17,339 bases of DNA from Verrucomicrobiales bacterium (GTDB lineage Bacteria; Verrucomicrobiota; Verrucomicrobiia; Verrucomicrobiales; DEV007). The notes beneath the pieces were generated by a model. That model ran no database searches, was not told the DNA's origin, and saw nothing but the letters and a program-made list of their open reading frames with translations. The position numbers were made by a program, and so were the translations under genes. This document shows positions 7,597-15,672 of this stretch, piece by piece; within the stretch, counting starts at the first letter, position 1; the number at the start of each line of letters is the position of its first letter. The stretch spans positions 1-17,339 of the forward strand of contig JACETS010000036.1 of assembly GCA_013911195.1 (NCBI GenBank), in the 5' to 3' direction.

Positions 7597-9009
7597 TTAG
7601 CTTATCAATTCCTTAATTGGCAGCCCATTTTTGAGTAGATATTGCGGCCTCCCTGTCGAGTCTTCGACCGTAGTGCTACTAGGATCAATTCCAATATTAT
7701 GGTAAAGAGTCGCAATGACATCTTGATAAGAAACTGGTCTCTCAATAACTTCGGAGGCATAACGATCTGTCGAACCTATAACTTGACCGGTATTCATTCC
7801 TCCTCCAGCCATCATTGCCATCGCAACTTTTGGCCAATGATCCCGCCCTCCGTTAGAGTTAACTTTTGGAGTCCTTCCAAATTCACCCCAAGCAAGAACA
7901 GTAACATCATTTATTAAACCTCTTTCCTCTAAATCTTTTATTAGCGCGGCAATTGCATGATCAAATATCGGAACTAACTGTTTCATGCGCGGGAAATTTT
8001 TTGAATGTGTATCGAAATCACTGAGTGAAACGTTAACTACTCTTACTCCAGCCTCTATCAGGCGACGCGCGAGAAGTAATTTTTTAGCGGCTTGCGGACC
8101 TTCACTAGTAAAGAATGCAAGCTCTTTTTCTTTCATCATGGGCACATATTTTGAAACAATTCTCGGATCCTCCTTAGATAAGTCCATCGCTTCGGCAAAT
8201 TTCCCTGAAGTTAAAATTCCATACGCCTGTTGGGTAAAAGTATCAAATGCACCCATAGATCCAATGGCATCAATCTCTCGACGCGTTTTATCCAAACCTT
8301 GCAACAAACTTACTCGATCATCTAATCTTCCAACCGATAATTGATCATTGAGCCTTAACTTAACAGAATGACCTTTCCTCAACTTTAAAAACTCAGTCTT
8401 CATTCCATCCTCAAGTTCTCTTTTAAACATTGAAGATATATCCGGCCTAAAGGGATTAGCAGAAGGACCTAAAAATCCTGGCCTAACACTATTACGAACT
8501 TGGCCACGACCCTGCATTAAATCAACAAAGGCAGGAGCCGAATCTTTAGGAGACCCCATGATCTTGTTGACCACGCAACCCATAGCAGGCCAACCTCCAG
8601 CAGGAGAAATCTCTGAAGCTTTAAAACCTGACTGACATTGAAAAGCATTATGTTGACCATCAGCTCCGATAAGCGAACGAATGAATGCAAATTTCTTTGC
8701 CGATTTTGCAACCTTTGGCATTAACTCTGATAAGTGCACTCCTGGCAGTTGCGATCTTATGGACTTGATATCGCCTCGATACTCCACTGGTGAATCAGGC
8801 TTGGGATCAATCATGTCCATTTGCGGCGGACCACCATCAAGATGAATGTGTATAATGGATTTATTTGATGAACCCTTATTATTAATCGACTCAGCTCGAA
8901 GTAAATCCGCTAAGCCAAAAGAGCCTAGGCCGAGAGTTCCGGCACTCAAGAAACTACGACGTGAAATACCATCACAATTATTAGACGGTCCTCCAGTCGC
9001 ATAAAACAT
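7597..9009 (-). CDS. DUF1501 family protein, Tat-exported, alkaline-phosphatase/sulfatase-like fold
   Basis: This 470-residue protein begins with a twin-arginine signal: SRRSFL at 16-21, then a Gly/Leu/Ala-rich core to about residue 38. It is therefore probably exported folded. The body matches the DUF1501 family, which is abundant in Planctomycetes and Verrucomicrobia and related to sulfatases and alkaline phosphatases. Landmarks are HLDGGPPQMD at 56-65, WGEFGRTP at 374-381 and GRDHWP at 388-393. The length is normal. In many genomes DUF1501 genes sit next to DUF1549/DUF1553 cytochrome-like partners; none is seen here. Instead the gene is divergent from a large secreted LamG protein. Its biochemical activity is not established. 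The start lacks a well-placed Shine-Dalgarno sequence; AAGG lies about 12 bases upstream. Confidence 0.92.
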   Translation of the reverse strand: MFYATGGPSNNCDGISRRSFLSAGTLGLGSFGLADLLRAESINNKGSSNKSIIHIHLDGGPPQMDMIDPKPDSPVEYRGDIKSIRSQLPGVHLSELMPKVAKSAKKFAFIRSLIGADGQHNAFQCQSGFKASEISPAGGWPAMGCVVNKIMGSPKDSAPAFVDLMQGRGQVRNSVRPGFLGPSANPFRPDISSMFKRELEDGMKTEFLKLRKGHSVKLRLNDQLSVGRLDDRVSLLQGLDKTRREIDAIGSMGAFDTFTQQAYGILTSGKFAEAMDLSKEDPRIVSKYVPMMKEKELAFFTSEGPQAAKKLLLARRLIEAGVRVVNVSLSDFDTHSKNFPRMKQLVPIFDHAIAALIKDLEERGLINDVTVLAWGEFGRTPKVNSNGGRDHWPKVAMAMMAGGGMNTGQVIGSTDRYASEVIERPVSYQDVIATLYHNIGIDPSSTTVEDSTGRPQYLLKNGLPIKELIS

Positions 9010-9225
9010 AAATTTATATTAACCTTTTTTGAGATTCGATCAAGCCAAGGCAATAAAAGAAAGTGACGTGAAAACAGGAGAAAAAAGTAATTTTAAATTC
9101 ATTAGAAACCTAAAAAACACTATTATCTTTTGAAAGTAGAACTATTATTCTATTCCTCAAAAACCTATTAGAAAAAAGATATTATACATTTAAAAATTCT
9201 CAGCTATTACCAAGTAATAAAAATT

Positions 9226-9230
9226 GAGGT
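9226..9230 (+). promoter_or_regulatory. Shine-Dalgarno sequence of the LamG gene
   Basis: GAGGT ends seven bases before the ATG at 9238. It is one of the few strong ribosome-binding sites in the window and supports this start. The 228-base gap it lies in, shared with the divergent DUF1501 gene, has no consensus promoter I can defend; TATTATAC around 9180 is a possible -10 region. Confidence 0.65.
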
Positions 9231-9237
9231 CAAAATA

Positions 9238-12200
9238 ATGAAACTCTCTTTACTAGCCATTCTATTTTTTACTTTTGCTATTTCGCAATCTAGGGCTGGC
9301 ACATCTCAACCCAAAAACCCATACCTAAAAGAGTTTGCAAAAAATGGAGCTCTAGAAATCAGAATTCCTACTTTTATAAATAGAGGCTGGAAAGAAAGTT
9401 TAGTAACTTATGCTATCGAATTCAAAGGAGCTAATTTAAAAGAAGAAGACTTAATCTTAAAAAACTCAAACCAATCAGAGATCCCTTTCCAATTATCTGA
9501 AATCAGAAAAGATACCCAAGGATACCTATCATTTGGTAGGCTGAGTTTTATTACTGATCACAAGAAAGAAAATGATACTGTTTTTAATCTAGTCAAAGGT
9601 TCATCCAAGAATAGCGACCCCGTTTTGTCTAAAATAGAAAATGATAACGGTGTCATGATCGATAATGGGAAAATAAAAATCCTAGTATCAAAGACATTAA
9701 GTAAACCAAACAACAAAGAACCTTTACCCGCCCCTATTCTTGGTATTGATAATGGGAAAGGATGGCAAGCCTTGCCTAAGGTATTAGGCGATAATCCAAA
9801 ATTAATTTCAATCATTAGTGAAACTCAAGAAAATGGAAAAATATTTTTAATCCATAAAATTGATTACAACTTTAGTGGAGGGTCAAAATATGAAATGACT
9901 ATCAAAGTAGTCAGAGATCAAAAAACAATTGAAATCATTGAAAAATTCAAGGGACTGGATAAAAACTTTGCCAGCAATTCCCTGAGCTCGATTAGACAAT
10001 TTATTAAATCCGATAATGATCATAATTTAGTTACTCTTGATAAAGCCAAGGACTGGATCTTTTTAAAAGATACTAAACAGAAATCCATACCTCCAGAATT
10101 CTTACTTTTTAGCCTACAGGGAAGAACTAATGAAATTTTGGAAAACGCCTATATAAAGAGCAATAAAGATCAATCCTTAATGACCGAATACGATTGCCTT
10201 GAATTAGCAGAAACCGGCTTCCTTTTCCCCGAACATCCACTGAGTAAAGAATGGTTAGATCAATCAGAAAAAATCTTGCGAAACAAAAAATCAAGGTCCA
10301 CCTCACTGCCCAAAGAAACAGAAAGATTAGGATTGATTCTTGAATGCGTGATCGGTTTGCAAAGCAAAGAAATAAGAAACTATGAGAAGATCAAAAAACC
10401 CCTAGGAATACAACCCAATGGCAGCGTCATTTTGACCAAAAATGATAACGAGGAAATTAGTATCTCAGCTAAGGGTGAAATAAAAATAAAGAGTAAAGAA
10501 AATGAGCTCTCTTCTTTGAATTTAATGTCATCAGAAAATGAAAATCAAAATTCATCAATTCAAAGCTCATTTAGTTACATAGATCTTAAGGATCTTGCAA
10601 TGAGCAATATAACTTTTTCAAACAATCAAAAATTCGAAACGAATAGAAGGGTTCTCAATGTCAATGACCACTACTCAGCTATCATTGAAGATCTGAGTTC
10701 ACCAAATTCAAAAATTGTTTTCTCCGCAAAGACCTCTAAACCTAAGGTCTTCTTTGCAATACCTCACGATAATGAGCTTAAAATTAATGAAGATAAGCCG
10801 TTAGAAATTTCATTATCAGGACAACTTAAGGATTTCAATGGTGTTAGCATCATACCGAAAAATAAGAGAGTATCAGTTAATAAACTTTCAACCGATTCAA
10901 CTTCTGTCATCGCAAGTGGCCCTTTAAATAACGTTATATTGATAGATACAGATCAAGGATCAGACAGACTATTTATTGGCAAAAAATCTGAAAGAATAAT
11001 AAAAAAAGGCAAAGGATGGTCGGTTAATTCATCACTGGCTTTGATCAGAGAGCTAGGCCCCAGCAAAAGGCATTTAAGTGTTTTCGGAAACAATAAAGGC
11101 TTAATCCATAGCATTTCCTCAGATCACTTAACTCTTGAGGTTGAAGGCAGTAATATTTCAGCGACCGCGGAATACAGAATTCCTAAAAAGAGTAAAACAA
11201 GAGATCCCATAGTATTTAATTCATCTGGAAGCTATAATGCACCTGAGGGAGGAACTCTAAGAATTATGTTTGGAGAGAATTCTAAAACAAGCAATTCATC
11301 AGGAAAAAGTTTATTGGCTTTTTGGAAATTCGATGAAGGAAAGGGTAATGAATTTGTGGACATTAAGGATCCTGAAAAAAAAGCTATCCTCAATGAGAAT
11401 AATCAAGTGGTATGGGTAGATGGAATTGGATTTGAAAAAGGATCCGCAGTTCAACTAAATCCATCCACTCAAATAGACACTACTTTTGAAAAAATAATTC
11501 CTGGCAATAGTAGCGTTTCAATATGGGTTAAAACGACTCAATCGGGAAAGCTTCTTAACCTCATCCAAGATAAAACAAATCCTAAGAGCCACACAAAAAT
11601 TCTTGAGGTAACAAAAAGTGGGATGGTGAAAATTTCTCAAAATGGTAATAATCCATTCGAAATAATCGGAGAATCAAAAATCAATGATGGTAAATGGCAT
11701 CACATTACATGGATTACCGAAGAATTCTTAGATGAAACCATAATCGATCATTCTCTTGTTAAGCACTCTCTATATGTTGACTCTAAACTTCAAAAAGAGA
11801 CCTCTATTAAAGAGAACATCAAAAATAAAAAAGAGAAATATAAAATAAAGATTGGACGCGGTGAAATGTCTTCATCGAAGCAACTAGATATTTCTGGAAT
11901 TGATGGAGCAATCGATAATTTAAGAATATATAACTTTGCCCTTTCTGAGGGGGAAATTCATGGAATTACAATGGTTGGGCTCAAGCGGTCTCCAATAGCA
12001 ATAACATCGACACCTCAGAAAATGCTTCGCGTCGGAGAAGAATTTGAGTACAGCCTTAAGTACACCGGAGGTGGTCCTTTTGTAAGATTCACTTTCAACA
12101 ACGTTCCGAAGTGGGCCAGAGTCGAAGGTCGAATAATTGGAACCCCTACTCAAAGGGATATAGGCTTAAGCAAACCTATTACTATAGTAGGAATGAGTCC

Positions 12201-12972
12201 ATGGGGACCTGGGCAACAAAGTTTCTCAATCAGCGTGCAACCTCCACTAGTAAAAAGAGAGTGGAAGATACAAGCCAACGGAAAGCAGCTCCTTACAAAA
12301 TACATTGGAATGGGTGTCGAAGCAACGCTGCCTAAAGGATCAGGGCAATGGAGTTTTACAAAAGAGAAACCTGCTTTAAGGAAACCACTAATCATGAAGT
12401 TAGAAAACACTTCATCTGGTATAAATTTCCAGATTCGTGGAACTCCAAGCGTTACTAACTATTTATTTGAAAGCAGTAAAGACTCAGGAAAAACATGGCA
12501 GACAGTTCTTAAAGGAAGAGGACTACGTCACAAAACAAATGCTCTTAAAAATGGGAACTACTTATTGCGAGTTTCAGCACTTCCAGCGGCCTCTTCCCCA
12601 ATTCTTTCCAGTGTAGTTGAATTTAACTTAAACAATGACCCTCCAAGTCAGCCCCAAAGACCTGAAGTTTTTTCCGCTAAAAATTCCGTTCGATTAAAAT
12701 GGAATCATCATATTGGAGCCTACGAATACAATGTATTCAGGCGAAAGCTAGGATCTCAAAACTGGAAAAAGATATACAACGGACGATCTCTTGGGTTTGT
12801 TGATAAAGAAGCCCAAGGATCATTGGAGAGATTTGATTCACCAGGACTAAAAGCTGGGGCTAATGAACAAATAAATGGCTTAACTATTTATGAGTACTGC
12901 ATCTCTTGTATTGATAAAAATGGTGAAAGCATCAAATCTAAAATTCGAAATTCCGATCCAAGAAACTGGTAA
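9238..12972 (+). CDS. Large secreted protein with LamG, putative Ig-like and FN3-like domains
   Basis: The 1244-residue product starts with a clear Sec signal peptide (MKLSLLAILFFTFAIS, predicted cleavage after SRA near residue 21). Residues ~25-690 are beta-rich and not recognised. Residues ~691-908 form a LamG/concanavalin-type jelly roll: LLAFWKFDEGKG at its start, DGKWHHITW in the middle and GAIDNLRIYNFALSEGEI at its end. Residues ~918-1002 resemble a putative Ig-like domain (VGEEFEYSL, VPKWARVEGRIIGTPTQ). Residues ~1133-1235 look like a fibronectin type III domain (PPSQPQRPEV, NSVRLKWNHH, AYEYNVFRRK). Domains of these kinds bind glycans or act as spacers in cell-surface and secreted proteins. 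No C-terminal sorting tag or anchor is visible, and no catalytic motif is recognised in the N-terminal part. It is divergent from the DUF1501 gene. Glycan binding or degradation is an inference. Confidence 0.8.
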   Translation: MKLSLLAILFFTFAISQSRAGTSQPKNPYLKEFAKNGALEIRIPTFINRGWKESLVTYAIEFKGANLKEEDLILKNSNQSEIPFQLSEIRKDTQGYLSFGRLSFITDHKKENDTVFNLVKGSSKNSDPVLSKIENDNGVMIDNGKIKILVSKTLSKPNNKEPLPAPILGIDNGKGWQALPKVLGDNPKLISIISETQENGKIFLIHKIDYNFSGGSKYEMTIKVVRDQKTIEIIEKFKGLDKNFASNSLSSIRQFIKSDNDHNLVTLDKAKDWIFLKDTKQKSIPPEFLLFSLQGRTNEILENAYIKSNKDQSLMTEYDCLELAETGFLFPEHPLSKEWLDQSEKILRNKKSRSTSLPKETERLGLILECVIGLQSKEIRNYEKIKKPLGIQPNGSVILTKNDNEEISISAKGEIKIKSKENELSSLNLMSSENENQNSSIQSSFSYIDLKDLAMSNITFSNNQKFETNRRVLNVNDHYSAIIEDLSSPNSKIVFSAKTSKPKVFFAIPHDNELKINEDKPLEISLSGQLKDFNGVSIIPKNKRVSVNKLSTDSTSVIASGPLNNVILIDTDQGSDRLFIGKKSERIIKKGKGWSVNSSLALIRELGPSKRHLSVFGNNKGLIHSISSDHLTLEVEGSNISATAEYRIPKKSKTRDPIVFNSSGSYNAPEGGTLRIMFGENSKTSNSSGKSLLAFWKFDEGKGNEFVDIKDPEKKAILNENNQVVWVDGIGFEKGSAVQLNPSTQIDTTFEKIIPGNSSVSIWVKTTQSGKLLNLIQDKTNPKSHTKILEVTKSGMVKISQNGNNPFEIIGESKINDGKWHHITWITEEFLDETIIDHSLVKHSLYVDSKLQKETSIKENIKNKKEKYKIKIGRGEMSSSKQLDISGIDGAIDNLRIYNFALSEGEIHGITMVGLKRSPIAITSTPQKMLRVGEEFEYSLKYTGGGPFVRFTFNNVPKWARVEGRIIGTPTQRDIGLSKPITIVGMSPWGPGQQSFSISVQPPLVKREWKIQANGKQLLTKYIGMGVEATLPKGSGQWSFTKEKPALRKPLIMKLENTSSGINFQIRGTPSVTNYLFESSKDSGKTWQTVLKGRGLRHKTNALKNGNYLLRVSALPAASSPILSSVVEFNLNNDPPSQPQRPEVFSAKNSVRLKWNHHIGAYEYNVFRRKLGSQNWKKIYNGRSLGFVDKEAQGSLERFDSPGLKAGANEQINGLTIYEYCISCIDKNGESIKSKIRNSDPRNW

Positions 12973-13012
12973 TCATTAATATAACAATTAAAACATAAAT
13001 ATCATAATTCAG

Positions 13013-13396
13013 ATGCCCATTAAGTTTTTACATACAAGAATCAGAGTAAGTAACATGGATAGCTCAATTTCCTTCTACGAAAAATTGGGATTCAAACTCA
13101 CTAGAAAAAATGACAACTCACCATCTGGCAACAGACTTGCATTTCTTGAACTTGAAGGAAGTGAACATTTCCTGGAACTCTGTTATTCTCCAGATTTTGT
13201 CGTCGATTTTCCTGAAGATTTAATGCATACATGCGTTGGGGTTGAGGATATAATTGAATACTGTGATTCACTCGAGAATCAGGGCATTGAAATCTGGCCA
13301 GATGAGTGGAGAGAAAAATTCAAAGAAGACCAATCTAAAATGGCTTTCGTAACTGATCCGGATGGTTATGAAGTAGAAATTCTGGAGAGGCAATAA
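13013..13396 (+). CDS. VOC / glyoxalase I-family metalloprotein (lactoylglutathione lyase-like)
   Basis: This 127-residue cytosolic protein has the paired beta-alpha-beta-beta-beta modules of the vicinal oxygen chelate family: MDSSISFYEKLGFKL at 15-29 and DPDGYEVEILE at 115-125. All four metal ligands expected from bacterial glyoxalase I are visible at matching positions: His7, Glu55, His72 and Glu122. This supports an active metal enzyme, most simply one that isomerises the methylglyoxal-glutathione adduct. Related VOC enzymes with other substrates cannot be excluded. It starts 40 bases after the LamG gene and 32 bases before a permease gene, so it may be cotranscribed with either. No Shine-Dalgarno sequence is seen. 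Confidence 0.8.
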   Translation: MPIKFLHTRIRVSNMDSSISFYEKLGFKLTRKNDNSPSGNRLAFLELEGSEHFLELCYSPDFVVDFPEDLMHTCVGVEDIIEYCDSLENQGIEIWPDEWREKFKEDQSKMAFVTDPDGYEVEILERQ

Positions 13397-13404
13397 AGGG
13401 AAAT

Positions 13405-13422
13405 AGTCGGTGTTTTCCGACT
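13405..13422 (+). repeat. Small GC-rich hairpin between glyoxalase and permease genes
   Basis: AGTCGG (13405-13410) and CCGACT (13417-13422) form a 6-bp stem around TGTTTT, ending six bases before the permease ATG. It lacks a T-tract, so it is not a standard terminator. Placed over the ribosome-binding region, it could dampen translation of the permease. The stem is short enough to be chance. Confidence 0.3.
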
Positions 13423-13428
13423 TCTAAA

Positions 13429-14301
13429 ATGATTTTCCTACTTCCTTTAGCTAGCGCTGTAATTTATCCATTTGCTAGCGTATTTTTAAAGAGAGCAATA
13501 GGTGAGGGTTGCGGACTTTTAAGAACTGCATTCGTCTCGAATATGGTTCTATTTTTAGTTTTCATATGTGCACTGCCTTTTAATGAAAAACCTCCAGAAT
13601 GGAACTATATAGGTTGGCCACTCATTGCGGGCTTATGTTTCTTTGGCGGCCAAGTTTTTACTTTTGTTGCAATTCGATCAGGAGATGTATCAATTCAATC
13701 TCCTCTAATGGGTGTCAAAGTAATCTTCGTTGCTCTTTTCTCATTTATTTTAAAACCTGAGGAAGTACCGGGTTTAATTTGGGTTGGATCAATTTTGGCA
13801 GCAGCAGCAATCTTTCTTCTTGGTGGGGCCAGCTTTAAGAGCTTTAGAGATAATTCAAAAACTGTTTTTTGGTCTTTACTGGCTTGTGCATGTTTTGGTG
13901 GAAGCGATACCCTAGCAGGATATAAAAGTGCCGAATTTGGACCCATCCCATTCATTGTAATAATGGTATTAGTTGTGGCAGTTCTTTCCTTATTCATGGT
14001 CCCATTTTTTTCTTCACCGTTAAAATCCTGTCCAAGGAAAGCAATCGGCTTTGCAGCACTAGGTGGCTTAGCCATTGGCATTCAAGGGTTAATACTTAAC
14101 CTCTCACTGGCATTCCTAGGGCAAGCAACTGCGATGAATATAATTTATTCAACTAGAGCACTTTGGGGCGTTTTGATAGTATGGATATTGGGAGCCGTAC
14201 TTGGAAACAATGAGGCGGCTTTACATGGTCACAAGGTTATGTTTAAACGATTTGCTGGAGCTTTATTATTAAGCATTTCCGTAATCATGGTATTTCTTTA
14301 A
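13429..14301 (+). CDS. DMT superfamily permease (two EamA domains)
   Basis: This 290-residue inner-membrane protein has about ten hydrophobic segments arranged as two similar halves of five, the EamA layout of the drug/metabolite transporter superfamily. Typical landmarks are the small-residue-rich end of the first half (AIRSGDVSIQSPLMGVK, near 84-100) and the matching end of the second half (AFLGQATAMNIIYSTRALWGVL, in outline). The length is normal for the family. Members export or import amino acids, nucleotides or other small metabolites; the substrate here is unknown. The start ATG has no Shine-Dalgarno sequence and follows a small hairpin. Confidence 0.82.
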   Translation: MIFLLPLASAVIYPFASVFLKRAIGEGCGLLRTAFVSNMVLFLVFICALPFNEKPPEWNYIGWPLIAGLCFFGGQVFTFVAIRSGDVSIQSPLMGVKVIFVALFSFILKPEEVPGLIWVGSILAAAAIFLLGGASFKSFRDNSKTVFWSLLACACFGGSDTLAGYKSAEFGPIPFIVIMVLVVAVLSLFMVPFFSSPLKSCPRKAIGFAALGGLAIGIQGLILNLSLAFLGQATAMNIIYSTRALWGVLIVWILGAVLGNNEAALHGHKVMFKRFAGALLLSISVIMVFL

Positions 14302-14304
14302 TGA

Positions 14305-14333
14305 TTGGCAACCTCTATTTTTAGGCCTATAAG
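14305..14333 (+). promoter_or_regulatory. Sigma-70-type promoter of the CII-like regulator gene
   Basis: TTGGCA (14305-14310) and TATAAG (14328-14333) each match the consensus hexamers at five of six positions, and the spacer is the ideal 17 bases. Transcription would begin near 14340, about 20 bases before the ATG. It starts right after the permease stop codon, so the regulator appears to be its own transcription unit. Confidence 0.6.
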
Positions 14334-14360
14334 CGATATACAAAAACCATCATATTTCTC

Positions 14361-14837
14361 ATGAAGTCCCACCAAATCATTAAAGAATCTTGTAAAAAAC
14401 GTGGAATAAAATCTATTGCATCGGAAATTGGTGTATCTAGTTCCTTAATGTACAAATGGAGTCAGCCTTATGATGGGTCTGGCAGTGGAAGCAAAAATCC
14501 TCTTGATAGAATAGTAGAACTTATTAATGCAATTCAAGATCCCGCTGTTATCGAATGGATATGTGAACAATCAGGAGGTTACTTCGTTCGAGATCCTGAG
14601 AGCCGACAACAGAAAAGTTTTGAAGTTATGCCTGCAACAAATGAGATCGTAGCACAATTCTCAGCTCTCCTCGGAGAAATCAGTCAAGCTGCTCAAGACA
14701 ATACAATAGAGAAAAAAGAATCTGAAAAAATAAGACAAGTCTGGAACGCCCTAAAATCTTTCACCGAAGGATTTGTACAGTGCTGTGAAGAGGGAGATTT
14801 TAGACGTATAATTGAAGGCGAAAAAAAAACCAAATAG
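14361..14837 (+). CDS. Small helix-turn-helix protein resembling phage regulatory protein CII (CP76) family
   Basis: The 158-residue protein begins with a helix-turn-helix: SIASEIGVSSSLMYKWS at 18-34. A conserved-looking block follows (NPLDRIVELINAI at about 46-58, then AVIEWICEQSGGYFVRDP), and then a helical, charged C-terminal half from ~90. The first ~85 residues resemble a family of chromosomal proteins from Verrucomicrobiota and relatives that are annotated as phage regulatory CII-like. I see no other phage gene nearby, so this looks domesticated rather than part of a prophage. It lies just upstream of the sugar-oxidation operon in the same direction, and controlling that operon is possible but unproven. 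A transcriptional regulator role is inferred from the HTH. Confidence 0.6.
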   Translation: MKSHQIIKESCKKRGIKSIASEIGVSSSLMYKWSQPYDGSGSGSKNPLDRIVELINAIQDPAVIEWICEQSGGYFVRDPESRQQKSFEVMPATNEIVAQFSALLGEISQAAQDNTIEKKESEKIRQVWNALKSFTEGFVQCCEEGDFRRIIEGEKKTK

Positions 14838-14849
14838 GTTAAGAATTGA

Positions 14850-14879
14850 TTGAGATTAAGAAGTATATTTTGTTACAAT
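14850..14879 (+). promoter_or_regulatory. Sigma-70-type promoter of the SDR-FAH-SDR operon
   Basis: TTGAGA (14850-14855) and TACAAT (14874-14879) each match consensus at five of six positions, with an 18-base spacer. The start of transcription would be near 14886, only about 12 bases before the ATG at 14898, leaving no room for a normal Shine-Dalgarno sequence. The operon mRNA would be nearly leaderless. Confidence 0.6.
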
Positions 14880-14897
14880 TCATTATATCTTTAAACA

Positions 14898-15662
14898 ATG
14901 CCAAGTTACGATTTCAAAGACAAAGTCACTGTAATTACAGGTGGCGGATCTGGAATTGGGGAAGCAATCAGTAAACATTTTTCAGATAAGAGGGCAAAAA
15001 TTATTATTCTCGACAGCAATCAATCTGAAGGGCAACGGGTCGCACAACAAATTAATGCAGACTTCATCCATTGTGATATCTCCGAAACTAAATCAGTTGA
15101 TAATGCATTCAATCAAATCGAAAGCACCCATGGCAGCATTAACATCCTAATCAATAATGCAGGGATTGCGCATATTGGAAAGATTACTGAAACCGATCCT
15201 GAAGATTTTGATAGAATAATGAAGGTAAATGTTCGTGGAGCCTTTCTGTGTATTAAGGCTTCTATAAAGTCGATGATTAAAAATCAAAATGGATGCATTT
15301 TAAACATGGCCTCCGTCGCCTCTAATTTAGGTATTCCTGACCGTTTTGCTTATTCTACTAGCAAAGGGGCCATTTATACGATGACCTTGTCTGTGGCTAG
15401 AGACTTTGTTGATCAAGGCATACGCTGTAATTGTATATGCCCTGCTCGAGTCCATACTCCTTTCGTGGATAATTACTTAAAAAACAATTACCCGGGGAAG
15501 GAAAAAGAAATGTTTCAACAGCTTGAAGCCACGCAACCAATCGGAAGAATGGCAAAACCAGAGGAAATTGCATCATTGGCTGCATATATATGCTCTGATG
15601 AAGCTGCATTTGTCACGGGATCTGCTTTCGATATTGACGGAGGCTTTACACATTTAAAATAA
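14898..15662 (+). CDS. Short-chain dehydrogenase/reductase, probable 2-keto-3-deoxy-L-fuconate dehydrogenase
   Basis: This 254-residue classical SDR has the Rossmann motif TGGGSGIG at 14-21, NNAG at 86-89 and the catalytic set Asn111, Ser139, Tyr152 and Lys156. Asp39 at the end of the second strand favours NAD over NADP. The C-terminal half (IRCNCICPARVHTPFVD, then QPIGRMAKPEEIA and an IDGGF ending) resembles SDRs found in 6-deoxysugar oxidation clusters. The next gene encodes an FAH-family hydrolase of the diketo-deoxyfuconate type, which fits an enzyme that makes the diketo acid from 2-keto-3-deoxy-L-fuconate. That substrate is inferred from context, and rhamnonate-derived analogues are possible. 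It is first in a three-gene operon, ten bases from the next gene. Confidence 0.72.
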   Translation: MPSYDFKDKVTVITGGGSGIGEAISKHFSDKRAKIIILDSNQSEGQRVAQQINADFIHCDISETKSVDNAFNQIESTHGSINILINNAGIAHIGKITETDPEDFDRIMKVNVRGAFLCIKASIKSMIKNQNGCILNMASVASNLGIPDRFAYSTSKGAIYTMTLSVARDFVDQGIRCNCICPARVHTPFVDNYLKNNYPGKEKEMFQQLEATQPIGRMAKPEEIASLAAYICSDEAAFVTGSAFDIDGGFTHLK

Positions 15663-15672
15663 TATAAAACAC

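Noticed and set aside
9010..9237. Small RNA or leader gene in the DUF1501/LamG gap
   Set aside because: No stable hairpin, known RNA motif or open frame with a start and ribosome-binding site could be found in the AT-rich sequence.
13405..13422. Terminator after the glyoxalase gene
   Set aside because: The 6-bp stem is followed by CTTCTAAAATG rather than a T-tract.
14361..14837. Prophage remnant
   Set aside because: Only the CII-like gene is phage-related. No integrase, terminase, capsid gene or attachment-site repeat was found around it, and its base composition looks like that of its neighbours.
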